Below are positions 1 to 10,011 of a stretch of DNA of 64,000 nt, in pieces. The position numbers and the translations under genes were made by a program. The stretch spans positions 1,798,001 through 1,862,000 of the forward strand of contig NZ_CP009831.1 of NCBI RefSeq assembly GCF_000959525.1, given 5' to 3'. The notes below the pieces were generated by a model. The model was not told where the DNA came from. It did not search any database and saw nothing but the letters and a program-made list of their open reading frames with translations. This stretch comes from Burkholderia multivorans ATCC BAA-247. Its GTDB lineage: Bacteria; Pseudomonadota; Gammaproteobacteria; Burkholderiales; Burkholderiaceae. Each line of letters opens with the position of its first letter. The first letter of the stretch is position 1.

Positions 1-2
1 TG

Positions 3-278
3 CAGGGCGAGCGCGACGAACGCTGCCCGGTGTCCCAGGCCGAGGAGCTGTTTACCGGCATCATGAGTGCGACCGCCACGCCGGTCGAACTCGTCACCTA
101 TCCGGGCGGCAGCCATCACTTCTTCGAGTCCGGGCGGCCGTCGCATCGCAAGGACATGCTCGAGCGCCTGATCGGCTGGCTCGAAAAATGGATCGACCGG
201 CCGCTGCATCCCGACGGCGAACACGGCAGTGCCGCGCAGGCGGAAGCGTCCGGTCGAACGACGTCGCGCGCGTCGTAG
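3..278 (+). CDS. C-terminal part of S9-family (prolyl oligopeptidase-like) serine peptidase, 5' end outside window
   Basis: The reading frame is open from the left edge and ends at the TAG at 276-278, so the gene starts before the window. The visible 91 residues carry the family's C-terminal signature: HGERD-like QGERDERCPVSQAEEL, then GGSHHFFESG, where the His of GSHH fits the catalytic-triad His of the alpha/beta-hydrolase fold. It closes with an amphipathic helix rich in LERLIGWLEKW. S9 acylaminoacyl peptidases end this way. The catalytic Ser and Asp would lie outside the window. The last 25 residues are a low-complexity tail. Dienelactone-hydrolase-like esterase is a less likely alternative. 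Confidence 0.75.
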   Translation, partial: QGERDERCPVSQAEELFTGIMSATATPVELVTYPGGSHHFFESGRPSHRKDMLERLIGWLEKWIDRPLHPDGEHGSAAQAEASGRTTSRAS

Positions 279-518
279 CGGAAACGCCGATCGCGGAAAT
301 CCGCGTTTTCATGCGACGAAACCGTCACGCACGATTGCGCAACCGTGCGACACATTGCGACGGACGCGTGAGCGCGCATCGGCTATCGACCGCGCACCGC
401 CGATCGAAACGCGCGCCGGCATTCTTTCCACCCGTCACATCCGATCGGTAACATCGGCACTTGCCGATCGTGGCCCGCTCCCGCACAATCGGGCCACCTT
501 CTCCCGCCCCCTCCCGCG

Positions 519-1103
519 ATGTCCTATGCGTCACTCGCCACCGGCGTGCTGCTCGCCGGCGGTCTCGGCCAACGTTTCGATCCGAGCGGTCTGCAGAGCA
601 AGCTGCTCGCGCCGCTGCCCGACGGCACGCCGGTCGCGGTGGCCGCCGCGCGGCGCCTTGCGGCGGCGACGGCCGACGTCGTCGCGGTCGTGCGTCCGGG
701 CGCGGAACAACTCGCGATGCTGCTGAACGATGCCGGCTGCCAGGTCGTCTATGCGCCCGACGCGCTGCGCGGCATGGGCGCAAGCCTCGCGGCCGGCGTC
801 CGCGCGTGCGCGGACGCACCCGGCTGGCTCGTCGCGCTCGGCGACATGCCGTGGATCGCGGCATCGACCTACGAAGTACTGACGCGCGCGCTCGACGCCG
901 ACGACGCCTCGATCGTCGCGCCGTCCCATCGCGGCGTGCGCGGCCATCCGGTCGGCTTTGCCGCTCACCATTACGATGCACTCGCGGCGCTCGACGGCGA
1001 TACGGGCGCCCGCGCGCTGTTCAAGACGGCGCCGGTCAGACTTCTGGACGTCGACGATCCGGGCGTGCTGCGCGACGTCGATACGCCCGCCGACCTGCGC
1101 TGA
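519..1103 (+). CDS. MocA-like molybdenum cofactor cytidylyltransferase (NTP transferase)
   Basis: This 194-residue protein has a nucleotidyltransferase fold. The N-terminal LAAGxSxRF-type loop appears as LLAGGLGQRFDPSG, followed by SKLLAPLPDGTPV, the GDMPWI motif (metal-binding Asp) and HPVGF near the C-terminus. MocA transfers CMP to molybdopterin to make the MCD cofactor used by xanthine-dehydrogenase-family hydroxylases; MobA would make MGD instead. A matching client, an IorA/IorB-like pair, sits about 28 kb away at 29166-31846. The 240 bases upstream hold no other gene. Choosing MocA over MobA is an inference from the client enzyme and from general similarity. Confidence 0.75.
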   Translation: MSYASLATGVLLAGGLGQRFDPSGLQSKLLAPLPDGTPVAVAAARRLAAATADVVAVVRPGAEQLAMLLNDAGCQVVYAPDALRGMGASLAAGVRACADAPGWLVALGDMPWIAASTYEVLTRALDADDASIVAPSHRGVRGHPVGFAAHHYDALAALDGDTGARALFKTAPVRLLDVDDPGVLRDVDTPADLR

Positions 1104-1306
1104 GCGCGCGCCGCGGCCCGCCGGGCCGTGCGACGCGCATGCCGGCCTGCAGCGGACACCGGCGGCACGACGCCATGCGCGGCACGCGGCGCGCGCCGAC
1201 CGCTCGACGAATCGCACTGCAAACGCGCGCGCGATTGCCTATAACGAAGAACGAAGACGAGGCGCGGCCGCCGCGCCGCCGCCGTTACGAATCGCACGAG
1301 CGCGCC

Positions 1307-1453
1307 ATGACCGACCACACCACCCCAATGCCCGAGCCCCCGGCGGACCCGAACCGGGATCCGGAAGACGATCCGCTGTCGCCGCCGTCTCCGGGCCATC
1401 ATCACGACAATCCGCAGCAGCCGGACGGGCCGCCGAGCAAGGATCCCGTTTAG
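1307..1453 (+). CDS. Small Pro/Asp-rich hypothetical protein (48 aa)
   Basis: This is a short ORF from the ATG at 1307 to the TAG at 1451. The product is acidic and proline-rich, with PEPPADPNRDPEDDP and an HHHDN segment, and is probably disordered. It has no signal peptide or membrane segment. No strong Shine-Dalgarno is visible (GAGCGCGCC precedes the ATG). Composition unlike a random GC-rich frame supports it, but its function is unknown. Confidence 0.5.
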   Translation: MTDHTTPMPEPPADPNRDPEDDPLSPPSPGHHHDNPQQPDGPPSKDPV

Positions 1454-1533
1454 CCGCGCGCGGGTCCAAGCGGTTTTGCGGGCATGGGCGATGCACCGAT
1501 GTCGCGGCGCCGCACGATCGCGCGCGAGCGCCG

Positions 1534-2280
1534 CTACCGCGCCGTATAGCCGCCGTCGATCGCGAGCGACACGCCGCTGATCATCGACGCCGCGCCGCTC
1601 AACAGAAACATCACCGGCGCGACGACTTCATCGGGCTGCGCAAACCGCCCGAGCGGAATTGCCGCGAGCATCGGCGCGCTTTTCGCCGGATCGCTCCACG
1701 CGAACTGCGCCATCGGCGTCAGCGTCACGGTCGGATTCACGCTGTTCACGCGGATCCCGTGCGGGCCGAGCTCGATGCAGAGCACCCGTGTGATCGCATC
1801 CATCGCGGCCTTCGACGCGCAGTAGCTCAGATGCGCGGGCAGCCCGACGAGCGCGGCCTGACTCGACACGTTGACGATGCTGCCGCCGCGCGCGGAGCCC
1901 TGCTCGATCATCCGGCGCGCGACCGCGCGGGCGACGAGCGCGGCGCCGCGCGCATTGACGGCCATCACGCGATCGAAGCTGGCCGCGCCGACGTCGAGCG
2001 CCGATTCGAGCGAGGCGACGCCCGCGCAGTTCACGAGCCCGTCGAACGCCGCGAACCGCGCGAGCGCGGCATCGATCGCCTGCTCGTCGCCGCCGACGTC
2101 GAGGCGTACCGTGTCGCAGCCCGTTTCGCCGGCGAGCGCCTCGAGCGCCGCCATGTCGCGCGCGGCCGCGACGACCTGCGCGCCCGCCTGGGCGAGCGCC
2201 ACCGCACAGGCGCGGCCGATCCCGCTCGATGCGCCGGTGACGAGCACGCGCGCACCGCTGAAGTCGAATTGCGTGTTCAT
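1534..2280 (-). CDS. SDR-family NAD(P)-dependent dehydrogenase of the polyol operon
   Basis: This 248-residue classical short-chain dehydrogenase has the cofactor motif TGASSGIG, NCAG after strand 4, catalytic Ser in NVSSQAAL, and YCASK containing the Tyr/Lys pair. It ends with the usual SGVSLAIDGGYTAR. Its ATG overlaps the stop of the upstream FGGY kinase (ATGA at 2277-2280), so the two are translationally coupled. It is the last gene of the ABC transporter/dehydrogenase/kinase operon and probably oxidises or reduces a sugar-alcohol or ketose intermediate. L-xylulose-reductase-like or tetritol dehydrogenase activity is possible. The substrate cannot be read from the sequence. Confidence 0.85.
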   Translation of the reverse strand: MNTQFDFSGARVLVTGASSGIGRACAVALAQAGAQVVAAARDMAALEALAGETGCDTVRLDVGGDEQAIDAALARFAAFDGLVNCAGVASLESALDVGAASFDRVMAVNARGAALVARAVARRMIEQGSARGGSIVNVSSQAALVGLPAHLSYCASKAAMDAITRVLCIELGPHGIRVNSVNPTVTLTPMAQFAWSDPAKSAPMLAAIPLGRFAQPDEVVAPVMFLLSGAASMISGVSLAIDGGYTAR

Positions 2281-3824
2281 GATGCGGATTGCAGCGCGTG
2301 CATGATCGGCTTGAGCGCCGGGTACAGCGCCGTGTAGAGCGCGAAGCGCGCCGCATATGCGGCCGCGCGCGCGGGATCGGGACGCGCACGCTCGACGAGC
2401 GAGACCCAGCCGCCCTGCGCGTCGTCGTGCGACACGATGCCGACGCCGAACGCGGCGAGCAGCGCCGCGCCCATCGCGGCTTCGACGTCCTGCTCGATGG
2501 TCCAGACCGGAAAGCCGGTGACGTCCGCGACGATCTGCATCCACAGGGCCGAATGCGCGGCGCCGCCGACGACGATCAGCTTGTCGTCGAGCGTCGCGGC
2601 CCCGCGGCGACCGGCATCGATGTTGTGCCGCAGCGCGAACGCGACGCCTTCGAGCACCGCGCGATACAGGTGCGCGCGCGTATGCGCGAGACTGAGCCCG
2701 ACGAACGCGCCGCTCGCCTTCGCGTCCCATACCGGGCTGCGCTCGCCCATCAGGTATGGCAGGAACAGCACGCCGTCGGCGCCGGCCGGCACGCGCGCGG
2801 CCGCTTCCTCGAGCAGCACGTGCGGATCGCCGTGCGGCAACGCGCGCGTGGCCTCGCACTCCGCGTGGCAGAACTGGTCGCGAAACCACGCAACCGACGC
2901 ACCGGCCGTGATCGCTCCGCCGAACACGTACAGATCGCGCTGTCCGTCGAACACATGCGGCATGCTGACCAGCCCGTGCCGCGCATCCGCGTGCTGCGTC
3001 ACGTAACCCCAGCACATGCTGGTGCCGATCATCGCGACATGCTGGCCCGCACGCGTCGCGCCGGCCGCGAACGTCGCGACGGCCGCATCGACGCCGCCCG
3101 CGACGAGCGGCGTGCCCGCGCGCAGCCCGAGCCGCTCGGTCCATTGCGACAGCAGCCCGCCGACGATCTCCGTCGACTCGACGAGCCGCTCCGGCATCAT
3201 CGTCGCCGGAATGCCGAGCATGTCGAGCGCTTCGTCCGACCATTCGCGGCGCGCGATGTCGTACACGCCGCCGATGTTGCCGGCCGAACTGTGGTCGACC
3301 GCGATTTCGCCCGTCAGCAGATAGATCACGTACGCGTTCGGCGGCAGGAAGTAGCGCACGTTCGCCCAGACCTCCGGCCGCTGTTCGCGCAGCCACAGCA
3401 TTTTCGTGAACCCGTAATAGCTGTCGATGCCGTTGCCCGTGATCGCGCGCAGCCGCTCGACGTCGACGTCGGCGTTCACGCGCTCGACTTCCGCGGTCGC
3501 GCGCCGGTCCATCCAGATCAGGCAGGGATGAATCGGCCGCATGTCGCGGTCGACCGGAATGCCGGAGCCGCCGTACAGGCTGCTCACGCATACCGCGCGG
3601 ATCGCATCGGCCCGCACGCCGCGCGTGCGCGCCTCGTCGACGCAGCCCGCGATGCAGTCGAGCACCGCGTCGAACCAGACCTGCGGCCACTGCTCGGCCC
3701 ACAGCGGCTTCGGCGTATCGGGCCGATAGCCTGCCGCGCGCTGCGCGACGATCGTACCGTGCCGGTCGACGAGCAGCGCCTTGGTGCTCTGCGTGCCGAT
3801 GTCGACGCCAATCACGTATTCCAT
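2277..3824 (-). CDS. FGGY-family carbohydrate kinase
   Basis: This 515-residue two-domain sugar kinase opens with the phosphate-1 motif VIGVDIGTQSTKALLVD. It also has VAGGVDAAVA and IGTSMCWG in the nucleotide region and a C-terminal VVGGAAHSALWMQIVADVTG typical of FGGY kinases. The start at 3824 is preferred over the one at 3839 because GGGAGG precedes it by six bases. It lies between the zinc dehydrogenase and the SDR gene, with ATGA coupling to the SDR. It would phosphorylate a ketose (xylulose, ribulose or erythrulose type) made by the dehydrogenases. Confidence 0.88.
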   Translation of the reverse strand: MEYVIGVDIGTQSTKALLVDRHGTIVAQRAAGYRPDTPKPLWAEQWPQVWFDAVLDCIAGCVDEARTRGVRADAIRAVCVSSLYGGSGIPVDRDMRPIHPCLIWMDRRATAEVERVNADVDVERLRAITGNGIDSYYGFTKMLWLREQRPEVWANVRYFLPPNAYVIYLLTGEIAVDHSSAGNIGGVYDIARREWSDEALDMLGIPATMMPERLVESTEIVGGLLSQWTERLGLRAGTPLVAGGVDAAVATFAAGATRAGQHVAMIGTSMCWGYVTQHADARHGLVSMPHVFDGQRDLYVFGGAITAGASVAWFRDQFCHAECEATRALPHGDPHVLLEEAAARVPAGADGVLFLPYLMGERSPVWDAKASGAFVGLSLAHTRAHLYRAVLEGVAFALRHNIDAGRRGAATLDDKLIVVGGAAHSALWMQIVADVTGFPVWTIEQDVEAAMGAALLAAFGVGIVSHDDAQGGWVSLVERARPDPARAAAYAARFALYTALYPALKPIMHALQSAS

Positions 3825-3851
3825 GATGCCTCCCGTCATGCGCGCGATCGC

Positions 3852-4940
3852 TCAGCGCGCGGGCTTCAACAGCACCTTGATCGATTCCGGCGATTTCGCG
3901 ATGCGGATCGCCTCGTCCCAGTCCTCGAGCGCGAAGCCGTGCGTGACGATGCCCTTCGACGTGACGAGCCCGCGCGCGAGCAGATCGATCGCGATCGGAT
4001 AGCAGTATGGGCCGAGATGCGCGCCGCGCACGTCGAGTTCCTTGCGATCGCCGATGATCGACCAGTCGACCGTCGCATCCTCGCCGAACACGCTGAACTC
4101 GACGAAGCGCCCGAGCTTGCGGATCAGCTCGAGCCCCTGATTCACGCCGACCGGCGCGCCGGTCGTTTCGATATAGACGTCGCAGCCGTAGCCGTCGGTC
4201 AGCGCCCGCACGATCTCGCGCGCATCGTCGCGCTGCGGGTTGATCGTCACGTCCGCGCCGTACTGCCGCGCAAGCTCGAGCCGCTCGTCGATCAGGTCGA
4301 TCACGACGAGCTTCTTCGGCGTTTTCAGATGCGCGACCTGCGTCATCATCAGCCCGAGCGGGCCCGCGCCGGCGATCACGACGACGTCGTCGAGCTGGAT
4401 ATCGCCGCGATTCACGGTATGGATCGCGCACGACAGCGGCTCGATGATCGCCGCGTCCTCGAGCGACACGCCGAGCGGAATCCGGTGCACGATCGCGGTC
4501 GGCGGAATGCGCATGTACTCAGCCATTCCGCCGTCGGCCACCTCGCGCTGGAAGCCGAAGATGTTGTGCACCTCGCACATCCAGTACTGGCCCGACTTGC
4601 AGTAGCGGCACTTGCCGCACGGCACGATCTGCTCGGCGATCACGCGATCGCCGAGCGCGACGCCGAAGTGCTCGGCCGCGCCGTCGCCGAGCGCTTCGAC
4701 GTAGCCGAAGAATTCGTGGCCGGGAATCACGGGCGCCTTCACCCACGGGTTCGGGCCGCCCCAGAACATCTTCGCGCCCGTATAGCATTTGCAGTCGCTC
4801 GCGCAGATGCCGCAGGCGGCGATCCGGATCACGAGTTCGTTCGCGCCCGCGCGCGGCTTTGCGACTTGTTCGACGCGATAGTCCTCGGGGCCGTGGCAGA
4901 CGACCGCGGTCATCCGCGGCTGGGCTTCGGGTGTCGTCAT
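3852..4940 (-). CDS. Zinc-dependent polyol dehydrogenase (MDR family, erythritol/L-threitol dehydrogenase-like)
   Basis: This 362-residue medium-chain dehydrogenase has the catalytic zinc set (C in AACGICASDC and the GHEFFG His-Glu). The structural-zinc cluster is CGKCRYCKSGQYWMC, and the Rossmann motif is GAGPLGLM. The ATG at 4940 is chosen; a TTG at 4961 would add seven residues. It lies between the permease and the kinase on the minus strand. It resembles sorbitol/threitol-type dehydrogenases. The name erythritol/L-threitol dehydrogenase is my best family recollection and is not proven by the sequence. It probably oxidises the imported polyol to a ketose. Confidence 0.82.
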   Translation of the reverse strand: MTTPEAQPRMTAVVCHGPEDYRVEQVAKPRAGANELVIRIAACGICASDCKCYTGAKMFWGGPNPWVKAPVIPGHEFFGYVEALGDGAAEHFGVALGDRVIAEQIVPCGKCRYCKSGQYWMCEVHNIFGFQREVADGGMAEYMRIPPTAIVHRIPLGVSLEDAAIIEPLSCAIHTVNRGDIQLDDVVVIAGAGPLGLMMTQVAHLKTPKKLVVIDLIDERLELARQYGADVTINPQRDDAREIVRALTDGYGCDVYIETTGAPVGVNQGLELIRKLGRFVEFSVFGEDATVDWSIIGDRKELDVRGAHLGPYCYPIAIDLLARGLVTSKGIVTHGFALEDWDEAIRIAKSPESIKVLLKPAR

Positions 4941-4995
4941 GAGTTGTCTCGTTTCGGTCAAGGAGAAAGGTTGGAGGGCCGACGAAGCGCCCGCG

Positions 4996-6009
4996 TCACC
5001 GCGAACGTTCGCGGCTGATGTAGATCGCGAGCAGGATGATTCCGCCCTTGATCACGTTCTGCACGTAAGGGTTCACGCCGATCATGTTGAGCCCGTTGTT
5101 CAGCACGCCGAGCAGCAGCGCGCCCACCAGCGTGCCGAGGATCGCGCCGCGTCCGCCGGAGATCGACGTGCCGCCCATCACGACCGCGGCGATCGCATCG
5201 AGCTCGAAGCCGACGCCTGCGTTCGGTTGTCCGCTCATCAGCCGCCCGGTCAGCACGATCGCCGCGAGCGCGGACGTGACGCCGGCCAGCGTGTAGACGA
5301 TCAGCTTCACGCGCGCGACGCGCACGCCGGTGAGCCGCGTCGCCTGCTCGTTGCCGCCGATCGCGTACACGTAGCGGCCGAACGGCATGCGCTCGAGCAG
5401 CAGCCACGCGATCGCATAGACGACCAGCATGATCAGCACGGGCGCCTGGATGCCGAACACCTTGCCGCTGCCGAAGAACGCGACCCAGTCGGGCAGCCCG
5501 TCGATCGGATAGCCGCCCGTATAGATCAACGCGAGGCCGCGCGCGATGCCCATCGTCGCGAGCGTGACGATGATCGGCGGCATCCCCGCGAACGCGACGA
5601 ACACGCCGTTCAAAAAGCCGAAACCGAAGCCGACCGCGATCCCGATCGCGAGCGCGGCGACCGCGTTCAACCCCGCGACCATCAGCCCGGCCGCGAGCGT
5701 GCCCGACAGCGCCATGACCGAGCCGACCGACAGATCGATCCCGCCCGTCAGGATCACGCAGGTCATCCCGACCGCGATGATCGCGTTGATCGACACCTGG
5801 CGCAGCACGTTCTCGAGGTTCGCCGCGGACAGGAAGCTCGGGCTCGCGATCATCATCGCGATGCAGACGACGATCAGCCCGACGAGCGGATAGAACAGCG
5901 TCGAGCGCCGCAGCTGCGCCCACTTCGCGCGCGGCGGCGGCAGGGCGTCGGCCGCCGTGCCGGCGAGCGTCGTCGAAGGCGTGGAAGAAGAGGAATCAGG
6001 CAGGTTCAT
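4996..6009 (-). CDS. CUT2-type sugar ABC transporter permease (RbsC-like)
   Basis: This 337-residue integral membrane protein has about eight to ten hydrophobic segments. It carries the family loop [21 protein letters not shown] and [19 protein letters not shown]. The ATG at 6009 is chosen because GAGGAGC lies just upstream. The start overlaps the end of the ATPase gene by 14 bases, so translation is coupled. It forms the inner-membrane channel with the ATPase at 5996-7516 and the binding protein at 7567-8508. Confidence 0.92.
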   Translation of the reverse strand: MNLPDSSSSTPSTTLAGTAADALPPPRAKWAQLRRSTLFYPLVGLIVVCIAMMIASPSFLSAANLENVLRQVSINAIIAVGMTCVILTGGIDLSVGSVMALSGTLAAGLMVAGLNAVAALAIGIAVGFGFGFLNGVFVAFAGMPPIIVTLATMGIARGLALIYTGGYPIDGLPDWVAFFGSGKVFGIQAPVLIMLVVYAIAWLLLERMPFGRYVYAIGGNEQATRLTGVRVARVKLIVYTLAGVTSALAAIVLTGRLMSGQPNAGVGFELDAIAAVVMGGTSISGGRGAILGTLVGALLLGVLNNGLNMIGVNPYVQNVIKGGIILLAIYISRERSR

Positions 6010-7516
6010 GGGTCGCTCCTCGCGTGCCGGCCGTGGCATAGGTCATGACCGTGTCGGGATCGATCTCGTCGCCTTCGAGCGTCGCCTCGATGCGGCCCTG
6101 CCGGAACACGGCGACGCGATCGCACATGCCGACGATCTCCGGCAGCTCGGACGAGATCATGATGATGGCGTAGCCGCGCGCGGTCAGTTCGCGCATCAGC
6201 CCGTAGATTTCCGCTTTCGCGCCGACGTCGATGCCGCGCGTCGGCTCGTCGAAGATCAGCACCGTCGCGTGATGGTTCAACCAGCGCGCGATCACGACCT
6301 TCTGCTGGTTACCGCCGGACAGCGTCGCGACTTCCGCGTGGATCGACGGCGCCTTCACGCCGACGCGGCGCATCACGTCCTCGGTCGTGCGCGCCTCGCC
6401 GCGCCGGTCGATCAGCCAGCGCAGCGACCGGTACTTGCCGAGGTTGTTGAGCGAGATGTTGTCGCGAATCGAGAACGACGTGACGAGCCCTTCCGTCTTG
6501 CGGCTTTCCGGCAGGATGCCGATGCCGGCACGCAGCGCATCGGCAGGATCGGCCAGCTTCGCGGGCGCGCCGTGCACGCGCACCGTCTTGCGGTAGGCGC
6601 GCGTCGCGCCGATCACCGCGAGTGCGGTTTCGGTGCGGCCCGAGCCGACGAGCCCCGCGAACCCGAGGATCTCGCCCGCGTGCAGCGCGAAGCGGTTCAC
6701 GGGGCCGCCGCGCTCGAGCTGCAGCGCGTCGACCTCGAGCACCGCCGGCGCGTCGGCGCGTCGCGCGGGCTTCGGCGGAAAGCTGCTCTCGATCCGCCGT
6801 CCGACCATCATCCGCACGAGCTGCTCGACGTCGGTGTGCGCAACCTCCGTCGTCGCGACGTACTGGCCGTCGCGCAGCACGGTGATGCGATCGCACACCG
6901 CGAAGATCTCGTCGAGGTGATGCGAGATGAAGATCATCGCGACGCCCTGGCGCTTCAGCTCGCGCATGATCGCGAACAGATGCTCGGCCTCGGCCGGCGT
7001 CAGCGTCGCGGTCGGCTCGTCGAGAATCAGGATCCGCGCGTCGAGCGACAGCGCCTTGCCGATCTCGACGAACTGTTGCTGCGCGACCGAGAGCGTACGG
7101 ATCGGCGCATCGAGATCGATCGACACGCCGAGCCGCGCGAAAATGCCGGCCGCCGTGCGACGCATCCGCGCGCGGTCGCGCACGCCCCAGCGGCCGCGCA
7201 GCTCGCGGCCCAGAAACAGGTTGTCGACCGCGTCGAGATGCGGGATCAGGCTGAATTCCTGGAACACGATCCCGACACCGGCGGCGACCGCATCGTGATA
7301 GTTCGCAAAATGGCGCTCGACGCCGTCGATTTCGATCGTGCCCGCGTCGGGCTGATGGATCCCGCACAGGATCTTCATCAGCGTCGACTTGCCGGCGCCG
7401 TTCTCGCCGAGCAGCGCATGAATCTCGCCGCGCGCGATCTGCAGATCGATGCCGGACAGCGCCTTGACGCCCGGAAAGCTTTTCGTGATCTGGCTGAGCC
7501 TCAGTATCGTATCCAT
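5996..7516 (-). CDS. Sugar ABC transporter ATP-binding protein (double ATPase, RbsA/MglA type)
   Basis: This 506-residue protein has two ABC domains in tandem, as in CUT2 systems. Domain 1 has Walker [10 protein letters not shown], Walker [13 protein letters not shown] and a degenerate signature ([11 protein letters not shown] in place of LSGGQ). Domain 2 has a Walker-A-like GLVGSGRTE, an intact signature LSGGNQQKV and Walker [12 protein letters not shown]. The weak first signature and odd second P-loop are normal for this family. GGAGAAG precedes the ATG. It energises uptake of the sugar or polyol. Confidence 0.93.
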   Translation of the reverse strand: MDTILRLSQITKSFPGVKALSGIDLQIARGEIHALLGENGAGKSTLMKILCGIHQPDAGTIEIDGVERHFANYHDAVAAGVGIVFQEFSLIPHLDAVDNLFLGRELRGRWGVRDRARMRRTAAGIFARLGVSIDLDAPIRTLSVAQQQFVEIGKALSLDARILILDEPTATLTPAEAEHLFAIMRELKRQGVAMIFISHHLDEIFAVCDRITVLRDGQYVATTEVAHTDVEQLVRMMVGRRIESSFPPKPARRADAPAVLEVDALQLERGGPVNRFALHAGEILGFAGLVGSGRTETALAVIGATRAYRKTVRVHGAPAKLADPADALRAGIGILPESRKTEGLVTSFSIRDNISLNNLGKYRSLRWLIDRRGEARTTEDVMRRVGVKAPSIHAEVATLSGGNQQKVVIARWLNHHATVLIFDEPTRGIDVGAKAEIYGLMRELTARGYAIIMISSELPEIVGMCDRVAVFRQGRIEATLEGDEIDPDTVMTYATAGTRGATHEPA

Positions 7517-7566
7517 CGGCTTCTCCGCGCGAAGGGCGCACGCGCCCCTCGCATCGCGTCGCACGT

Positions 7567-8508
7567 TCACCAGCTGAAGCCCTTCGCGTTGCCGCGGTCG
7601 ACGACCTTCACGTCGACCGGAATCGCCTTCGGCACCGTCGCGCCCCACTTGCGCGCAATCGCGATGCCAAGCGCGATGCGCACCTGGTCGGCCGGGAACT
7701 GCGCGGTCGTCTCGATGAACTTCGAGTTCGGCTTCTGGATCGCGGCGATGGCCTCCGGTGCACCGTCGACGCTCGTCAGCTTGATGTCCTTGCCGGAACT
7801 CTCGATCGCGGCAAGCGCGCCCATCGAACCGCCGTCGTTCACGCTGAAGATGCCCTTCAGCTTCGGATGCGCGGAGATCATGTTCTCGGTCACCGATAGC
7901 GCGGTGGCGCGCTCCTGCTTGCCGTTCTGCGTGTCGACGAGCTTCACGTTCGGATATTTCGCGAGCCCGGCCTTGCAGCCGCGCACGCGCTCGAGGATCG
8001 GCACGACCGGAATCCCGTCGAGGATCGCGACCTCGCCGCTGCCGCCGATCGCTTTCGCGAGGTAGTCGCACGACATCACGCCGGCGTCGTAGTTCTTCGA
8101 GCCGACGAACGAATCGACGGGGCCGTTCGCATTCGCGTCGACGGCCACGACGACCGCACCGGCCTTCTTCGCCTGCGTGATCGCGGACTGGATGCCGGTC
8201 GAATCGGTCGGATTGACGAGCAGGATGTCGATCTTCTTCTGCAGCATGTCCTCGACGTCGCTGACCTGCTTGGTCACGTCGTGGTGCGCGTCCGTGACGA
8301 CGACCTGCGCGCCGATCGACGCCGCCGCCTCGTTCAGCGCCTTTTGCATCGTCACGAAGTACGGGTTGTTCAACTCCTGGAAGGTCATGCCGATCCGCAG
8401 CGGCGCCGCCTGCGCGGCGGCGGGCAGCACGGCCGCGACGGCGAGCGCCGCGACAGCCGCGACGCGAACGGTGCGGCCGAACGGTGAAGCAAACGAGGGT
8501 TGCATCAT
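7567..8508 (-). CDS. Periplasmic sugar-binding protein of CUT2 ABC importer
   Basis: This 313-residue exported protein has a Sec signal peptide (basic start, hydrophobic [18 protein letters not shown]). The mature part is a type I periplasmic binding fold beginning [37 protein letters not shown] and [13 protein letters not shown] follow, as in RbsB relatives. AGGAG lies eight bases before the ATG at 8508. It is the first structural gene of the import operon. The 177 bases between it and the AraC gene are the likely operon promoter. Confidence 0.92.
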   Translation of the reverse strand: MMQPSFASPFGRTVRVAAVAALAVAAVLPAAAQAAPLRIGMTFQELNNPYFVTMQKALNEAAASIGAQVVVTDAHHDVTKQVSDVEDMLQKKIDILLVNPTDSTGIQSAITQAKKAGAVVVAVDANANGPVDSFVGSKNYDAGVMSCDYLAKAIGGSGEVAILDGIPVVPILERVRGCKAGLAKYPNVKLVDTQNGKQERATALSVTENMISAHPKLKGIFSVNDGGSMGALAAIESSGKDIKLTSVDGAPEAIAAIQKPNSKFIETTAQFPADQVRIALGIAIARKWGATVPKAIPVDVKVVDRGNAKGFSW

Positions 8509-8685
8509 GACGGTGTCTCCTGGGTCTTCGATATCGGCCGGAATCGGCGCGGGCGCGCGTGCTCCGGTCTCGTGCAAAACCGCGACGTCGATTGTTCGCG
8601 GACAAGCGAACCCCGCGCGTCGATCGTCGACGCGAACGGTTCGGTAAAACGGCGGAAAAGCGTCAGGCGGACGCCGGCGCGGCGA

Positions 8686-9645
8686 TCATCCGGGGTGCGC
8701 GGCGAAACCGGGCGCGCCCGGCGTGACGACGCGCGGCGGCATCGGATTGCCGGTCGGCGCCGCATGCAGCGCGAGTTCGCGGCTGCGCGCGTTCAGCCGC
8801 TGCAGCGCGCGGAATTCGGACGGCGCCATCCCCTTCACCGCGCGGAACTGGCGGTTGAAGTTCGACACGTTGTTGAAGCCGGCCTGGAAGCAGATGTCGG
8901 TGATGTTCGCGCGCTCGTCGAGCAGCATCTGGCACGCGGCCTCGATCCGCAGCCGGTTCACGTACTGGACGAACGGCATGCCGGTGTGGCGATGGAACGC
9001 GCGCGAGAACGCGCTGACGCTCTGCCCGGTCAGCTGGGCGAGATCGGATTCGCGCAGGTCCGATGCGAGGTTCTTGCCGATATACGACAGCGCGTGGCTC
9101 AGGCGCGTCGGCGTCACGTGCGTCTGGTCGTAGGCGGGGCTCGCGAGCAGCGTGCGCTCGGCCGCCGCGCAGAGCCGCTCGAGGATCGTCATGAACAGCG
9201 CGATGCGGCGCATTCCGCGCGCGCCCAGCAGTTCGTCGAACAGCGGCGCGATCGCGGCGCTCGTCGCCTCGTCGAAGCCGACGCCGCGCCGCGCTTCGTC
9301 GAGCAGCGTCTGCGCGTCGCGGCATTCGGGAAACGCGTTCATGCAGCGGTCCACGAACGACTGGTCGAACTGGATCACCAGATTGCGGCGCTCGACGGTT
9401 TCGCCTTCGGCCATGTCGCTGACCCAGTTGTGCGGCAGGTTCGGGCCGAGCAGCACGAGATGACCGGGCTCGAAGGAGCCGATGTGATCGCCGACGAAAT
9501 ACTTGCCGCGCGTCGCGACGATCAGGTGCAGTTCGAATTCGGGATGGAAATGCCAGCGGATCGTGCGATACGGATAACCGTGCGACCACACCTTGAACGA
9601 CTCGTCGCGTCGCACGTCGACCACTTCCAGATCGGGGTGCATCAT
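8686..9645 (-). CDS. AraC-family regulator of the polyol/sugar operon
   Basis: This 319-residue regulator has an N-terminal cupin sensor (WHFHPEFELHLIV, GHLVLLGPNLPHNW) and a C-terminal double helix-turn-helix. The latter includes LAQLTGQSVSAFSRAFHRHTG and ITDICFQAGFNNVSNFNRQF, the classic AraC signature. GGAG precedes the ATG at 9645. It is immediately upstream of and co-oriented with the transporter operon, so it most likely responds to the imported polyol and activates that operon. The last 30 residues are a non-conserved Pro-rich tail. Confidence 0.9.
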   Translation of the reverse strand: MMHPDLEVVDVRRDESFKVWSHGYPYRTIRWHFHPEFELHLIVATRGKYFVGDHIGSFEPGHLVLLGPNLPHNWVSDMAEGETVERRNLVIQFDQSFVDRCMNAFPECRDAQTLLDEARRGVGFDEATSAAIAPLFDELLGARGMRRIALFMTILERLCAAAERTLLASPAYDQTHVTPTRLSHALSYIGKNLASDLRESDLAQLTGQSVSAFSRAFHRHTGMPFVQYVNRLRIEAACQMLLDERANITDICFQAGFNNVSNFNRQFRAVKGMAPSEFRALQRLNARSRELALHAAPTGNPMPPRVVTPGAPGFAAHPG

Positions 9646-10011
9646 CTTGGCGTCTCCATTCCCATGTCTCGTCGACCGGCCTGCCGGCAGCGCGTTCGTC
9701 TGCCGTCCGTCTCGCGCGGCGCGCCGACCGGTCGCATGGGAAGCAATGTAGGTCGATCGCGCACGCGGCTCCACCAACTTTACGCCCGATTTTCGATACT
9801 TTTTTGCGCTTTCGGACCGTAAACGGCGCCGTTGCGCAAATTTGTGCAGCGCGGAACGGCGTGCGCGGGCCGGCGCGCACGGCTCGGCGCGCGCGGCTCG
9901 GCGTGAGTGGGCCTGCGCGAAGGCCAAGCCGGAGACAGCGCGACTCGGGCCGGACGCGCCGACACGGTCCACGCAGAGCGCCGCCGCCGAGCCCGCGCCC
10001 GGCCGCCGCCG
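9646..10011. other. Intergenic region upstream of the AraC regulator, with a near-palindrome
   Basis: No convincing gene lies here. The region separates the panE-like stop from the AraC start, both on the minus strand. A 16-base near-palindrome, TGCGCAAATTTGTGCA, sits at 9833-9848 beside a short AT-richer stretch (9780-9810). It could be an operator for the araC promoter, but only symmetry supports this. Confidence 0.4.

Noticed and set aside
2281-4431. Upstream extension of the SDR gene frame to 965 codons through the kinase and dehydrogenase genes
   Set aside because: Only the last 248 residues match a protein family, and the ATG at 2280 is coupled to the kinase stop. The rest is out-of-phase reading of other genes.
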